Of a stretch of 11,906 bases of DNA, positions 1 to 7,736 are shown piece by piece. The DNA comes from Flavobacteriales bacterium (GTDB taxonomy: Bacteria > Bacteroidota > Bacteroidia > Flavobacteriales > PHOS-HE28), in contig SSGN01000096.1 in the NCBI GenBank assembly GCA_008016945.1, forward strand, positions 1 to 11,906, read 5' to 3'. Both the position numbers and the translations under genes were made by a program. Position 1 is the stretch's first letter. The number at the start of each line of letters is the position of its first letter. The notes under the pieces are model-generated. The model ran no database searches and was not told the DNA's origin. It worked only from the letters and a program-made list of their open reading frames with translations.

Positions 1-1
1 A

Positions 2-682
2 GCCTACCCCGACCCACCCGCAGCGGAGGTGATCGCCCACAGCACCTTGGCCGACACCCTTGGACTGTACGCCGACCTGCGCTTGATCGAGGATCGGCTC
101 GGCCCCTTGGGGCCCGAGGTCAAGGAGAACCTCCGCGCGGTGGAGGTGCGGTACTTCTCCTTCACGGACAGCACGTGCACCATGGTGGACACCCAACGGG
201 AATACAGCGGCATACTGCTCGTGCACGCGTGTATCGCCGACGAGGTCGAACGGCTCTTCGAAGTCCTGAAACGCGATACCTTCCCGATCGCCAAAGTGGT
301 CCCCATCAACCGTTACGGTCTCCGGGCCGACCATACCGGGTGGGACGACGAAGCCTCCATGGCCGACAACAACACCAGCGCGTTCAACTACCGCACCAAA
401 CCCACCTCCTCCGAACCTTCCAAACACGCCATGGGCATCGCCATCGACATCAACCCGCGCCAGAACCCCATGGTTCGGCACGATGCGCACGGCACGGTGG
501 TGCAGCCTGCCCATGGCCACTACGACCCCACCGCCCCCGGCACCCTGCACCGGCGCAACACGGCCGCATACCTATCGGACATCGGCTGGTCCTGGGGTGG
601 GCGCTGGCCACGTCCACAGGACCACCAGCACATCGAGAAGAGCCGGGGCAGCTGTGCGCACTTCCGGTTCAGCTTGAAGTGA
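2..682 (+). CDS. M15-family metallopeptidase (D-Ala-D-Ala carboxypeptidase / endolysin-like), 5' partial
   Basis: This is probably a zinc peptidase of the M15 (VanY / L-Ala-D-Glu peptidase) type, which cleaves peptide stems of peptidoglycan outside the cytoplasm. Counting from a GTG at position 29, the metal-binding box SKHAMGIAIDIN lies at residues 131-142, giving the SxHxxGxAxD ligands H133 and D140. A second box, DHQHIEK, at residues 198-204 supplies the C-terminal histidine and a Glu, as expected for the family. The reading frame stays open to the window edge (AYPDPPAAE before the GTG), so the true start and any signal peptide probably lie upstream. The GTG at 29 is only the first start codon visible. 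The stop TGA at 680-682 lies inside a small hairpin. The next gene, nth, begins 124 bp downstream in the same direction but is functionally unrelated. Family assignment is good; the exact bond cleaved cannot be told. Confidence 0.8.
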   Translation, partial: AYPDPPAAEVIAHSTLADTLGLYADLRLIEDRLGPLGPEVKENLRAVEVRYFSFTDSTCTMVDTQREYSGILLVHACIADEVERLFEVLKRDTFPIAKVVPINRYGLRADHTGWDDEASMADNNTSAFNYRTKPTSSEPSKHAMGIAIDINPRQNPMVRHDAHGTVVQPAHGHYDPTAPGTLHRRNTAAYLSDIGWSWGGRWPRPQDHQHIEKSRGSCAHFRFSLK

Positions 683-699
683 TCCTCGGTACAGGATCA
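680..699 (+). terminator. Hairpin overlapping the M15 gene stop codon
   Basis: TGATCCT (680-686) pairs perfectly with AGGATCA (693-699) around a 6-nt loop, CGGTAC. The stop codon TGA forms the first three bases of the stem. There is no run of T after the stem, so a classical intrinsic terminator is uncertain; it could equally be a 3'-end stabiliser. Confidence 0.35.
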
Positions 700-805
700 T
701 AGAGGCATCCCAATGCCCATCCATAGGTGGTCCGGTCGCGTCCATCCACTCCTCTCCATTGTACATCCATCGCCCCCTTGTGCGAACGACCGATCTTTGC
801 ACGCG

Positions 806-1441
806 ATGACCCGGACCGAGAAAGCGGCCTTCGTATTGGACAAGCTCACCGCGCTGTACCCGCGCACCACCATACCGCTGGATCATGAAGACCCGTACAC
901 CCTCCTGGTGGCCGTGGTGCTCAGCGCACAATGCACGGACAGGAAGGTGAACGAGATCACCCCGGTGCTCTTCGCCAAGGCGCGCACCCCGCAGCAGATG
1001 ATGCAGCTGAGCGTGGAGGAGATCCAGGACATCATCCGCCCATGCGGCTTGTCGCCGATGAAGAGCAAAGGCATCCATGGGCTCTCGCGGATCATCGTGG
1101 AAGAACATGGAGGCCGTGTGCCGGACGACTTCGGCGCGCTGGAGGCATTGCCCGGTGTTGGCCATAAGACCGCCAGCGTGGTGATGGCGCAGGCCTTCGG
1201 GGTTCCGGCGTTCCCGGTGGACACGCACATCCATCGCTTGGCGTGGCGGTGGACCCTGAGCACGGGCAAAAGCGTGGAACGCACCGAATCCGACCTCAAG
1301 CGGCTCTTCCCGGAGCACACCTGGAACGACCTTCACCTGCGCATCATCTATTTCGGCCGAGAGCACTGCCCGGCCAAAGGGCACGACCCATGGCGCTGTC
1401 CCATCTGCAGCGTGATCGGCAGGCGGTCGCTTTTCCACTGA
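806..1441 (+). CDS. nth: Endonuclease III (DNA glycosylase / AP lyase)
   Basis: This is a base-excision repair glycosylase/lyase that removes oxidised pyrimidines and nicks at abasic sites. The protein has 211 residues, matching the usual family length. The helix-hairpin-helix LEALPGVGHKTA (112-123) carries the lyase lysine K121, and VDTH carries the catalytic aspartate D139; these match K120 and D138 of the E. coli enzyme. The C-terminal iron-sulfur loop is unusual. It has C188, C198 and C201 (C-x9-C-x2-C) and then ends SVIGRRSLFH with no fourth cysteine, against the canonical C-x6-C-x2-C-x5-C. The ATG at 806 is preferred over an in-frame ATG at 713, because the 31 residues added by the earlier start do not look like the family and 806 gives the standard N-terminus. 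GATCTTTG lies 6 nt before this ATG. The acyltransferase gene starts 15 nt after the stop, so the two are probably cotranscribed. Confidence 0.95.
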   Translation: MTRTEKAAFVLDKLTALYPRTTIPLDHEDPYTLLVAVVLSAQCTDRKVNEITPVLFAKARTPQQMMQLSVEEIQDIIRPCGLSPMKSKGIHGLSRIIVEEHGGRVPDDFGALEALPGVGHKTASVVMAQAFGVPAFPVDTHIHRLAWRWTLSTGKSVERTESDLKRLFPEHTWNDLHLRIIYFGREHCPAKGHDPWRCPICSVIGRRSLFH

Positions 1442-1456
1442 TCTTTGTGCCGTACC

Positions 1457-2338
1457 ATGGGTGCCATCGGATACTTCCTCGCCCTACCCTTCATTTACGG
1501 CGTCGCTCTGCTGCCGTTCCCACTGCTCTATCGGATGAGCGACCTGATGCACTTCGTGCTCTTCACCATGATCGGCTACCGCCGCAAGGTGATCCTGACG
1601 AACCTGCGCAACAGCTTCCCGGAGAAGAGCGAGGTGGAGATACAGGGCATTGCGCGTCGTTTCCAAGGATGGTTCTGTGACCTGACCTTGGAAACGCTGA
1701 AGACGCTGACCATCTCGCCGGCCACGGTGCGCAAACGAGTGACCTTCGAGGGCGCGGAACTCTTACGGGCTTACGCGGAGCAACGGCAGAGCGTGGTGCT
1801 GGTCCTGGGGCACTACGGCAACTGGGAGCTGGCCGGTGCACGATACAGTGCCGAGCCGGGGCTTCCGCAGCTCTACGTGATCTATCATCCGTTGCAGAAC
1901 AAGTGGTTCGATGGGCTGATGCACCGCATGCGCACCCGCCACGGCACCAACCTGTACACCATGCGCGAAACGAGCAAGAGCATGTTGCGCGACCGCCACT
2001 TGAACACTGCGACCGCCTTCATCGCCGATCAGACACCATCACCGGAACGCGCCTACTGGATGACCTTCCTCAACCAGGACACGCCGGTGTTCCAGGGTAC
2101 GGAAGCACTCTCGAAGAAACTCGGGTATCCCGTGGTGTACATCAGCATCACGCGACCGCGGCGCGGCTACTACCACATGCGGGTGGAAGCCCTGGTGCCC
2201 GACCCGAAGAACACAGCCGAAGGGAGCATCACCGAGATCCATACCCGAAGACTGGAACGTGATATCCGGAACAATCCCGACCTTTGGCTCTGGACGCACC
2301 GCCGGTGGAAACACCGACGCCCGCCGAACGCTCAATGA
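1457..2338 (+). CDS. LpxL/HtrB-like lysophospholipid (lipid A) acyltransferase
   Basis: This membrane-associated acyltransferase of the LpxL/HtrB-type family moves a fatty acyl chain onto a lipid acceptor, either a lipid A precursor or another lysolipid. The 293-residue length is typical. A hydrophobic N-terminal segment (about residues 3-25) anchors it in the inner membrane. The catalytic HX4E motif is GHYGNWE, with H119 and E124. The family's downstream DQ-P box appears as ADQTPSP (190-196), and the C-terminus has WLWTHRRWKHR (277-287), also typical. The ATG at 1457 is preferred over a TTG at 1445, because the TTG overlaps a promoter-like GATCTTTG (1440-1447). The gene lies 15 nt after nth, and its stop overlaps the ATG of the desaturase gene (ATGA), so the two lipid enzymes are probably translationally coupled. 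The acceptor lipid cannot be decided from sequence. Confidence 0.9.
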   Translation: MGAIGYFLALPFIYGVALLPFPLLYRMSDLMHFVLFTMIGYRRKVILTNLRNSFPEKSEVEIQGIARRFQGWFCDLTLETLKTLTISPATVRKRVTFEGAELLRAYAEQRQSVVLVLGHYGNWELAGARYSAEPGLPQLYVIYHPLQNKWFDGLMHRMRTRHGTNLYTMRETSKSMLRDRHLNTATAFIADQTPSPERAYWMTFLNQDTPVFQGTEALSKKLGYPVVYISITRPRRGYYHMRVEALVPDPKNTAEGSITEIHTRRLERDIRNNPDLWLWTHRRWKHRRPPNAQ

Positions 2339-3327
2339 CCGAGAACCCCGACAAAGAACTGATCCTCGCCACCAAGCCTTACGCCAAGGAGGTCCGGTGG
2401 AGAAGCTGGTGGCATCTGATCACCACCGGCTTGGCATTGGCCACTGCCTACTTCGCCATCTTCTGGCCCACCTCACCGCTTCCACTGAAGATCCTCGGGG
2501 CCATTCTTGCCGGCCTGTTGATCGCCCGGATGTTCATCATCTACCACGACCACCAGCACAAGGCCATCCTGCAGAACAGCAAGTTCGCCGATGGGGTCAT
2601 GACCCTTTGGGGGCTGTTCGTACTGGCGCCCACCAGCATATGGAAGCGTAGCCACGACCACCATCATACGCACAACAGCAAGCTGTACACCAGCAGCATC
2701 GGCTCCTACCCCATCGTCACGGTGGAAAAGTTCAAGACCTTCGATCGCAAGGAACGCTCCGTCTATCTCTTCATCCGGCATCCGCTCACCATCGCCTTCG
2801 GCTACCTCACCGTGTTCGTGTACGGCATGTGCGTACGTTCGTTCGTGAACAACCGCGCCAAGCACTGGGATTCCCTCATCGCGTTGATCCTACATGCCGG
2901 CATGGGCGTGCTGATCGTGCTTACCCTGGGCTGGACGGCCTTCTGGCTCGGTTTTGTGGCCCCAGCGTTGATCGCGCTCGGCCTGGGTGCCTACCTGTTC
3001 TACGCCCAGCACAACTTCCCCACGGCCACCTTCGCCGAAAAGGATGGCTGGAGCTACGTGAACGCCGCCTTGGGCAGCAGCAGCTACATGAAGATGAGCA
3101 AGGTGATGCATTGGTTCACCGGCAACATCGGCTACCACCACATCCACCACCTCAACGCGCGGATCCCCTTCTATCGTCTGCCGGAGGTGTTCAAGGCCAT
3201 CCCCGCCCTGCAAAAGGCGAAGACCACCTCGCTGATGCCCGGTGAGATCATCCGCTGCTTGCGCCTGAAGGTATGGGATCCCCAGCGTGGCCGGTTGATC
3301 GGCTTCCGGGAGATGAACGAGCAGTGA
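2335..3327 (+). CDS. Membrane fatty-acid desaturase
   Basis: This is an integral-membrane di-iron desaturase of the fatty acid desaturase family (PF00487 type), which introduces a double bond into acyl chains, probably of membrane lipids. All three histidine boxes are present: HDHQH at 71-75, HDHHHTH at 107-113, and GYHHIHH at 266-272. An extra histidine sits in AQHNFPT (H226), a position often conserved in this group. Hydrophobic segments lie at about residues 29-44, 52-70, 150-170, 183-200 and 203-223. The ATG at 2335 overlaps the acyltransferase stop and gives 330 residues; an upstream in-frame TTG at 2284 would lie wholly inside the previous gene and is rejected. Coupling with an acyltransferase suggests the pair adjusts membrane lipid composition. 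Regiospecificity is unknown, and a carotenoid-hydroxylase-like role cannot be excluded but is less likely. Confidence 0.92.
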   Translation: MTENPDKELILATKPYAKEVRWRSWWHLITTGLALATAYFAIFWPTSPLPLKILGAILAGLLIARMFIIYHDHQHKAILQNSKFADGVMTLWGLFVLAPTSIWKRSHDHHHTHNSKLYTSSIGSYPIVTVEKFKTFDRKERSVYLFIRHPLTIAFGYLTVFVYGMCVRSFVNNRAKHWDSLIALILHAGMGVLIVLTLGWTAFWLGFVAPALIALGLGAYLFYAQHNFPTATFAEKDGWSYVNAALGSSSYMKMSKVMHWFTGNIGYHHIHHLNARIPFYRLPEVFKAIPALQKAKTTSLMPGEIIRCLRLKVWDPQRGRLIGFREMNEQ

Positions 3328-3436
3328 TCAAGCGCGCCGTGTGACCGGTCGCAAGAACCCGGGAGCGGAAAACGGCGGCAGGGGCCAAGGCATTCCTGGA
3401 TCGGCCGTGCGCACGAGCACGGAACACACCCCATCT

Positions 3437-3480
3437 GCGGACGACGAGCGCCGGTCCGCCTTGTTGCCTGCCTTCGCAGG
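3437..3480. terminator. Paired short hairpins between convergent genes
   Basis: Two small stems lie between the desaturase (+) and the small protein gene (-), whose 3' ends face each other. GCGGAC (3437-3442) pairs with GTCCGC (3454-3459) over an 11-nt loop. CCTGC (3467-3471) pairs with GCAGG (3476-3480) over CTTC. Neither is followed by a T-run. The convergent setting favours a bidirectional transcription end, but the stems are short. The rest of 3328-3482 shows no gene. Confidence 0.25.
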
Positions 3481-3482
3481 GA

Positions 3483-3608
3483 TCAGTTCAGCAGCAGCAG
3501 GATCTGGCCGATGGGTGGGGCATCCACCACTTTCAGGGCCTTGGAGTAACCGAGGATGCGCTGGATGCTTGCAGCACGCGGACCGATCTCCTGTTCGCTG
3601 ATCTTCAT
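3483..3608 (-). CDS. Small conserved-looking protein, 41 residues
   Basis: This is a short leftward gene of unknown function. From the ATG at 3608 the 41-residue product begins MKISEQEIGPRAASIQRIL, contains the core YSKALKVV, and ends in a leucine run and Asn. Codon use is strongly GC-biased at third positions from this ATG onward, as in neighbouring genes, which supports real coding. I recall similar 'N/YSKxLxVV...LxLN' tails in short Bacteroidota proteins, but this is memory, not a search. The frame continues upstream with an ATG at 3656 (adds a basic stretch beginning MAHSTLRKND) and others at 3719-3725; codon bias is weaker there, so 3608 is preferred. No membrane segment or known catalytic motif is visible. 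The stop is TGATCC, a context shared by several neighbours. Confidence 0.5.
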   Translation of the reverse strand: MKISEQEIGPRAASIQRILGYSKALKVVDAPPIGQILLLLN

Positions 3609-3977
3609 TCTCTTTGCGCGGCGGTCATCGTTCTTTCGAAGGGTAGAGTGGGCCATGTAGGTCGGGCTATGGGTTACGGTGTTCTTTGAACGGACTTCAC
3701 CGCCGATGTATTGCGCCATGGCCAAAAAAGCGATCGGCGACCCGAAAGCGAGCCGCCGACCACTGACACTCAGGAAGTTGCACTAAAGGGCACCTCGAAG
3801 CACCTCGTTCCGGCGGCGTTCATGAGAAAGAAGCACAGCGGCCATCGCTTGCTCTCATTCGCCCGAACTTTGTTGCTCCTCAGTCGGATACTTCGATCCA
3901 GTATCCTCTCTTCGGAGCGCCTCGTCTGGACGAATGATAGCGGCGCGCGCCATCCGTTCGAGGTTCTTCGAGGCACC
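3609..3977. other. Gene-poor gap between the small protein and sigma factor genes
   Basis: No convincing coding region fills this stretch. It holds possible upstream extensions of the small protein (to 3656 or 3725), then a segment bounded by imperfect inverted repeats (3787-3979). A weak hairpin also lies here: GGATAC (3886-3891) pairs with GTATCC (3901-3906). Reading frames here on either strand are basic, low-complexity shadows. Confidence 0.5.
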
Positions 3978-3979
3978 CT
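3787..3979. repeat. Imperfect inverted repeat, MITE-like segment
   Basis: The left arm (3787-3813) begins AGGGCACCTCGAAGCACCTCG. The right arm (3954-3979) read in reverse complement begins AGGGTGCCTCGAAGAACCTCG, matching at 18 of the first 21 positions. The intervening roughly 140 bp has no gene. CTAAA occurs in direct orientation at both outer edges (3783-3787 and 3978-3982), as a target duplication would. The right copy contains the stop codon of the sigma gene. The structure fits a small non-autonomous transposon remnant, but one copy with no sequence comparison cannot prove that. Confidence 0.35.
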
Positions 3980-4589
3980 AAATGCGATCCAAGATGAGGT
4001 CATGCTCCTTGATCATCTTCCGCATATTGATCAGGGCGTACCGCATACGACCCAGGGCGGTATTGATACTTACCTCGGTGTGTTCGGCGATCTCCTTGAA
4101 GCTCATACCCAGGTAGGTGCGCATGAGCACCACCTCGCGCTGCTCGTCGGGCAGGTGGTCGATCAGGTTGCGCACATCGGCATCGATCTGCAGGTTCACC
4201 ATACGTTGCTCCACGTTCTTACCGGGTTGCGCGATGGTGGCGAACACGTCGTGCTCGTCGGTGCTCCGCAGCAGCGGCATCTTCTTCACGCGCCGGAAAT
4301 GGTCGATCACCAGGTTGTGGGCGATGCGCATCACCCAAGGCAGGAACTTGCCCTCTTCGTTGTACTTCCCGGTCTTCAGGGTATGCACCACCTTGATGAA
4401 GGCCTCCTGGAACAGGTCTTCGGTGAGTTCCCGGTCGCGCACAAGCAGATAGATGTGGGACCACACCTTCCGTTTATGGCGGTTCAGCAATAGTTCGAAG
4501 GCGTGTTCGTTCCCTTCGAGGTAGGCATGAACGAGTTCTTGATCGTTGAGCCCACCCGCACGCGCGGCACTTGAACGCTTGGATAGCAT
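3978..4589 (-). CDS. ECF-type RNA polymerase sigma factor
   Basis: This is a sigma-70 family factor of the extracytoplasmic-function type, which directs RNA polymerase to a specific promoter set. At 203 residues it has only regions 2 and 4, as expected. Region 2 includes DLFQEAFIKV (59-68) and FLPWVMRIAHNLVIDHFRR (82-100), the -10 recognition part. Region 4 includes LPDEQREVVLMRTYLGMSF (146-164) followed by the helix-turn-helix KEIAEHTEVSINTALGRMR (165-183). The start ATG at 4589 gives a normal N-terminus with region 2 beginning near residue 15. No anti-sigma factor or membrane sensor lies next to it, so the controlling signal is not evident; divergent uvrA is on the other side. The stop codon lies in the right arm of an imperfect inverted repeat, so the last few residues may derive from an inserted element. 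Confidence 0.93.
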   Translation of the reverse strand: MLSKRSSAARAGGLNDQELVHAYLEGNEHAFELLLNRHKRKVWSHIYLLVRDRELTEDLFQEAFIKVVHTLKTGKYNEEGKFLPWVMRIAHNLVIDHFRRVKKMPLLRSTDEHDVFATIAQPGKNVEQRMVNLQIDADVRNLIDHLPDEQREVVLMRTYLGMSFKEIAEHTEVSINTALGRMRYALINMRKMIKEHDLILDRI

Positions 4590-4776
4590 GGTCTTCCCTG
4601 TTTTGGTCCGTGGTTGAGCGGATCGAAAGCTGTCAGGGTAAAGTCCGTGCTATAGGCGAGGGTTTTGGGTACAACGTGGGCACCAGGCCCGTTTGGTTCT
4701 AGGACGCAGTTGAAGCGGAGAACGTTGCCTGAGGTCGGTTATTGTGCAGGCCGCGTTAATGTTCCCACTGCGAACC

Positions 4777-4784
4777 CAAAGTTA
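4777..4784 (-). promoter_or_regulatory. TAACTTTG, candidate Bacteroidota -7 element for the sigma gene
   Basis: Read leftward, this octamer matches the Bacteroidota -7 consensus TAnnTTTG exactly. It lies in the 224-bp divergent gap between the sigma gene and uvrA. A TTGG at 4803-4800 could be a -33 box, but the 15-nt spacing is shorter than the usual 19-21. It would leave a leader of about 180 nt before the sigma ATG. No comparable match was found on the plus strand for uvrA. Confidence 0.3.
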
Positions 4785-4813
4785 GTCGATCCCGAACGAC
4801 CAAGGCACCACCG

Positions 4814-7702
4814 ATGCCTAAATTCGCCGCTCCTTTGCCTGCTTCAACCCCCACCAACACCGCCACCCCGCCTTCGAACGGGGTCCCCGTGCCCCCGAAG
4901 AGAGCCCATACTGGCTTCATCCGGGTGCAAGGCGCACGCGTGCACAACCTGAAGAACGTGAGCGTGGACATCCCACGCGGCAAGCTGGTGGTGGTCACGG
5001 GGCTCAGCGGCAGCGGCAAGAGCAGCCTGGCGTTCGACACGTTGTACGCCGAAGGGCAGCGCCGGTACGTGGAAAGCCTGAGCAGCTACGCCCGCCAGTT
5101 CATGGGGCGGTTGGAGAAACCGGACGTGGACCGGATCATCGGGATCAGCCCGGCCATCGCCATCGAGCAGAAGGTGATGACGAGCAACCCGCGGAGCACC
5201 GTGGGCACCAGTACCGAGGTGTACGACCACCTCAAGCTGCTCTTTGCCCGTGCCGGGCACACCTACTCCCCCGCCTCCGGCCAAGAGGTGAAGCGCGACA
5301 CCGTGGAGGACGTGGTGCGGGGCCTGCACACCTTCCCCGAGGGCAGCATCGTGCTGATGCTGGCTCCGATCCGGCTACCGGCGGGCCGTACGTTGAAGGA
5401 ACACTTCGGGATCCTCCAACAACAAGGGTACGCCCGGGTGCACGACGGCAACACCGTACACCGGATCGACGAGGTGCTCGGCGCGAAGGCCGCCCCCAAG
5501 GGCACCTGGTTCCTGGTGATGGACCGTTTGACCGTGACACGCCCCACGGCCGACGATGCGGAGAACGACAGCCGCGCCGCCGACAGCGCCGAAAGCGGGT
5601 TCTTCGAGGGGCAGGGTGAATTGATCCTGTTGGGCGAGGATGGCAAAGGGAAGCCCCGCCAACTCGGTTTCAGTGACCGGTTCGAGCTCGATGGGATCAC
5701 CTTCGAAGAACCCTCACCCAACCTGTTCAGCTTCAACGACCCGGTGGGCGCCTGCCCCACCTGCGAGGGCTTCGGCCATGTGATCGGCATCGATGCCGAC
5801 CTGGTGATCCCCGACAAGGGCCTGAGCGTTTACGACGAGGCCGTGGCCCCCTGGCGCGGGGAGAAGCTGAGCGAATGGAAAGACCACTTCATCCGCGATA
5901 GCGCGAAGTACGACTTCCCCATACACCGGCCGTACCGCGACCTCACGGCGGCGGAACGCGACCTGCTGTGGAAAGGAGCGCGAGGCGTGCATGGCATCGA
6001 CCGATTCTTCCAATACGTGGAAGAGAAGAGCTACAAGATCCAGTACCGGGTGCTCTCCAGCCGTTTCCGGGGCAAGACCACGTGCCCTTTGTGCCACGGC
6101 ACGCGGCTCCGTCCGGAGGCCCGCTACGTGAAGGTCGGTGGCAAGGACATCACCGAGCTGGCCCGCATGCCGATCACGGAATGCGCACGCTTCTTCCAGG
6201 ACCTGGAGCTGAACGAGAACGACCAACGCATCGCGGAGCGCCTGTTGAAGGAGATCCGCAACCGCCTGAGCTACCTGGTCGATGTGGGCGTGGGCTACCT
6301 CACCCTGGAGCGACGCAGCAACACCCTGAGCGGTGGAGAGACCCAGCGGATCGACCTGGCCACCTCCTTGGGCAGCAGCCTGGTGGGCAGCATGTACATC
6401 CTCGACGAGCCCAGCATCGGCCTTCATCCGCGCGACACGTTGCGCCTGATCGAAGTGCTCCGGAAGCTGCGCGACCTGGGCAATACCGTGATCGTGGTGG
6501 AACACGACGAGGAGGTGATGAAAGCGGCCGACCACATCATCGATATGGGGCCCATGGCCGGTTCGCACGGCGGCGAAGTGGTGTTCTCCGGCACCCATGC
6601 GGAGCTGTTGCACAGCGACAGCCTCACCGCACGCTACCTCACCGGAAGAGAGGTGATCCCACGGCCCACCCACCAGAAGACGGTGCGCGACAAGCTCGTC
6701 CTGCGCGGTGCCCGGGAGCACAACCTGAAGGACATCGATGTGGCGTTCCCACTGAACATGCTCACCGTGGTGACCGGAGTGAGCGGCAGCGGCAAGACCA
6801 CGTTGGTGAAACGCATCCTGTACCCGGCGGTGAAGCGCGAACTCGAAGGCATCAGCGAGCGGCCGGGCGAGTTCAGGACCTTGGAGGGCGACATCCACCG
6901 GATCCACGCCGTGGAGATGGTGGACCAGAACCCGATCGGGCGCAGCAGCCGGAGCAACCCGGTCACCTACGTGAAAGCGTGGGACGAGATCCGGCAGTTG
7001 TTCAGCGAAGTGGACGTGGCGAAGATGCGCGGGTACCGACCGGCCTTCTTCAGTTTCAACGTGGATGGCGGACGTTGCGAAGTATGCCAGGGCGAAGGCC
7101 AGGTGCATATCGAGATGCAGTTCATGGCCGACATCAGCCTACCCTGCGAAGCCTGCCACGGCAAACGGTTCAAGGAGGAGATCCTGGACGTGAAAGTGGG
7201 GGGCCGCGACGTGGCCGAAGTGCTGGACATGACCGTGGACGATGGCATCGCCTTCTTCCAGGCCCAAGCGGCCACCTCGGCAGCCTGCCAGCGGGTGGTG
7301 AACAAGTTGATGCCGTTGCAGGAAACGGGCCTGGGCTACGTGAAGCTGGGCCAGAGCAGCAGCACCCTGAGCGGCGGCGAAGCTCAGCGGATCAAGCTGG
7401 CGAGCTTCCTTACCAAGGGCCAGGAGGAGAAACCCACCCTCTTCATCTTCGACGAACCCACCACCGGCCTGCACTTCCACGACATCGCCAAACTGCTGAA
7501 GGCGTTCGACATGCTCATCGCCAACGGCCACAGCGTGCTGGTGATCGAACACAACACGGAGGTGATCAGGCGCGCCGACCACATCATCGACCTCGGCCCC
7601 GAAGGCGGCGACGGCGGTGGCACCGTGCTGTACGAAGGTCCGCCGGAAGGTCTGCTGAAGGTGAAGGGCTCCTATACGGGACGGCACCTGGCGGCACATT
7701 GA
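4814..7702 (+). CDS. uvrA: Excinuclease ABC subunit A
   Basis: This is the damage-recognition ATPase of nucleotide excision repair, which works with UvrB in the cytoplasm. The 962-residue protein has two ABC modules. Module I has Walker [10 protein letters not shown] (63-71, K69), signature LSGGETQR (505-512) and Walker B YILDEP (528-533). Module II has Walker [10 protein letters not shown] (655-663, K661), signature LSGGEAQR (852-859) and Walker B FIFDEP (877-882). The second zinc knuckle is complete (C755/C758 and C778/C781). The first has only CPTC (C314/C317): where E. coli has a preceding CPxC pair, this protein reads [11 protein letters not shown] further CPLC pair lies at 424-427. The N-terminus carries about 33 Pro/Ala/Thr-rich residues before the usual start [14 protein letters not shown]; no later start codon fits better. 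It is divergent from the sigma gene and convergent with the ABC exporter gene. No LexA-like operator was recognised. Confidence 0.98.
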   Translation: MPKFAAPLPASTPTNTATPPSNGVPVPPKRAHTGFIRVQGARVHNLKNVSVDIPRGKLVVVTGLSGSGKSSLAFDTLYAEGQRRYVESLSSYARQFMGRLEKPDVDRIIGISPAIAIEQKVMTSNPRSTVGTSTEVYDHLKLLFARAGHTYSPASGQEVKRDTVEDVVRGLHTFPEGSIVLMLAPIRLPAGRTLKEHFGILQQQGYARVHDGNTVHRIDEVLGAKAAPKGTWFLVMDRLTVTRPTADDAENDSRAADSAESGFFEGQGELILLGEDGKGKPRQLGFSDRFELDGITFEEPSPNLFSFNDPVGACPTCEGFGHVIGIDADLVIPDKGLSVYDEAVAPWRGEKLSEWKDHFIRDSAKYDFPIHRPYRDLTAAERDLLWKGARGVHGIDRFFQYVEEKSYKIQYRVLSSRFRGKTTCPLCHGTRLRPEARYVKVGGKDITELARMPITECARFFQDLELNENDQRIAERLLKEIRNRLSYLVDVGVGYLTLERRSNTLSGGETQRIDLATSLGSSLVGSMYILDEPSIGLHPRDTLRLIEVLRKLRDLGNTVIVVEHDEEVMKAADHIIDMGPMAGSHGGEVVFSGTHAELLHSDSLTARYLTGREVIPRPTHQKTVRDKLVLRGAREHNLKDIDVAFPLNMLTVVTGVSGSGKTTLVKRILYPAVKRELEGISERPGEFRTLEGDIHRIHAVEMVDQNPIGRSSRSNPVTYVKAWDEIRQLFSEVDVAKMRGYRPAFFSFNVDGGRCEVCQGEGQVHIEMQFMADISLPCEACHGKRFKEEILDVKVGGRDVAEVLDMTVDDGIAFFQAQAATSAACQRVVNKLMPLQETGLGYVKLGQSSSTLSGGEAQRIKLASFLTKGQEEKPTLFIFDEPTTGLHFHDIAKLLKAFDMLIANGHSVLVIEHNTEVIRRADHIIDLGPEGGDGGGTVLYEGPPEGLLKVKGSYTGRHLAAH

Positions 7703-7715
7703 TCGGTACGGGGGT

Positions 7716-7733
7716 GTGGCGCTGGCACGCCAC
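7716..7733. terminator. Hairpin between convergent uvrA and ABC exporter genes
   Basis: GTGGCG (7716-7721) pairs with CGCCAC (7728-7733) around CTGGCA. It occupies the 34-bp gap between the uvrA stop (7702) and the stop of the leftward exporter gene (7737), so it could end transcripts from both sides. No T-tract follows on either strand. Confidence 0.4.
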
Positions 7734-7736
7734 GTT

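Noticed and set aside
702..805. CATCCA-rich spacer as a regulatory repeat
   Set aside because: Several CATCC/TCCATCC words recur, but spacing is irregular and the stretch is short; chance is sufficient.
3770..4003. Possible anti-sigma or small gene downstream of the sigma factor
   Set aside because: It overlaps the sigma gene's end, is an arginine-rich product without a membrane segment, and mostly covers the inverted-repeat segment.
5714..7108. 464-codon open frame on the minus strand
   Set aside because: It lies wholly antisense to uvrA, is His/Ala/Val-rich low complexity and has no domain; it is a by-product of GC-rich codon bias.
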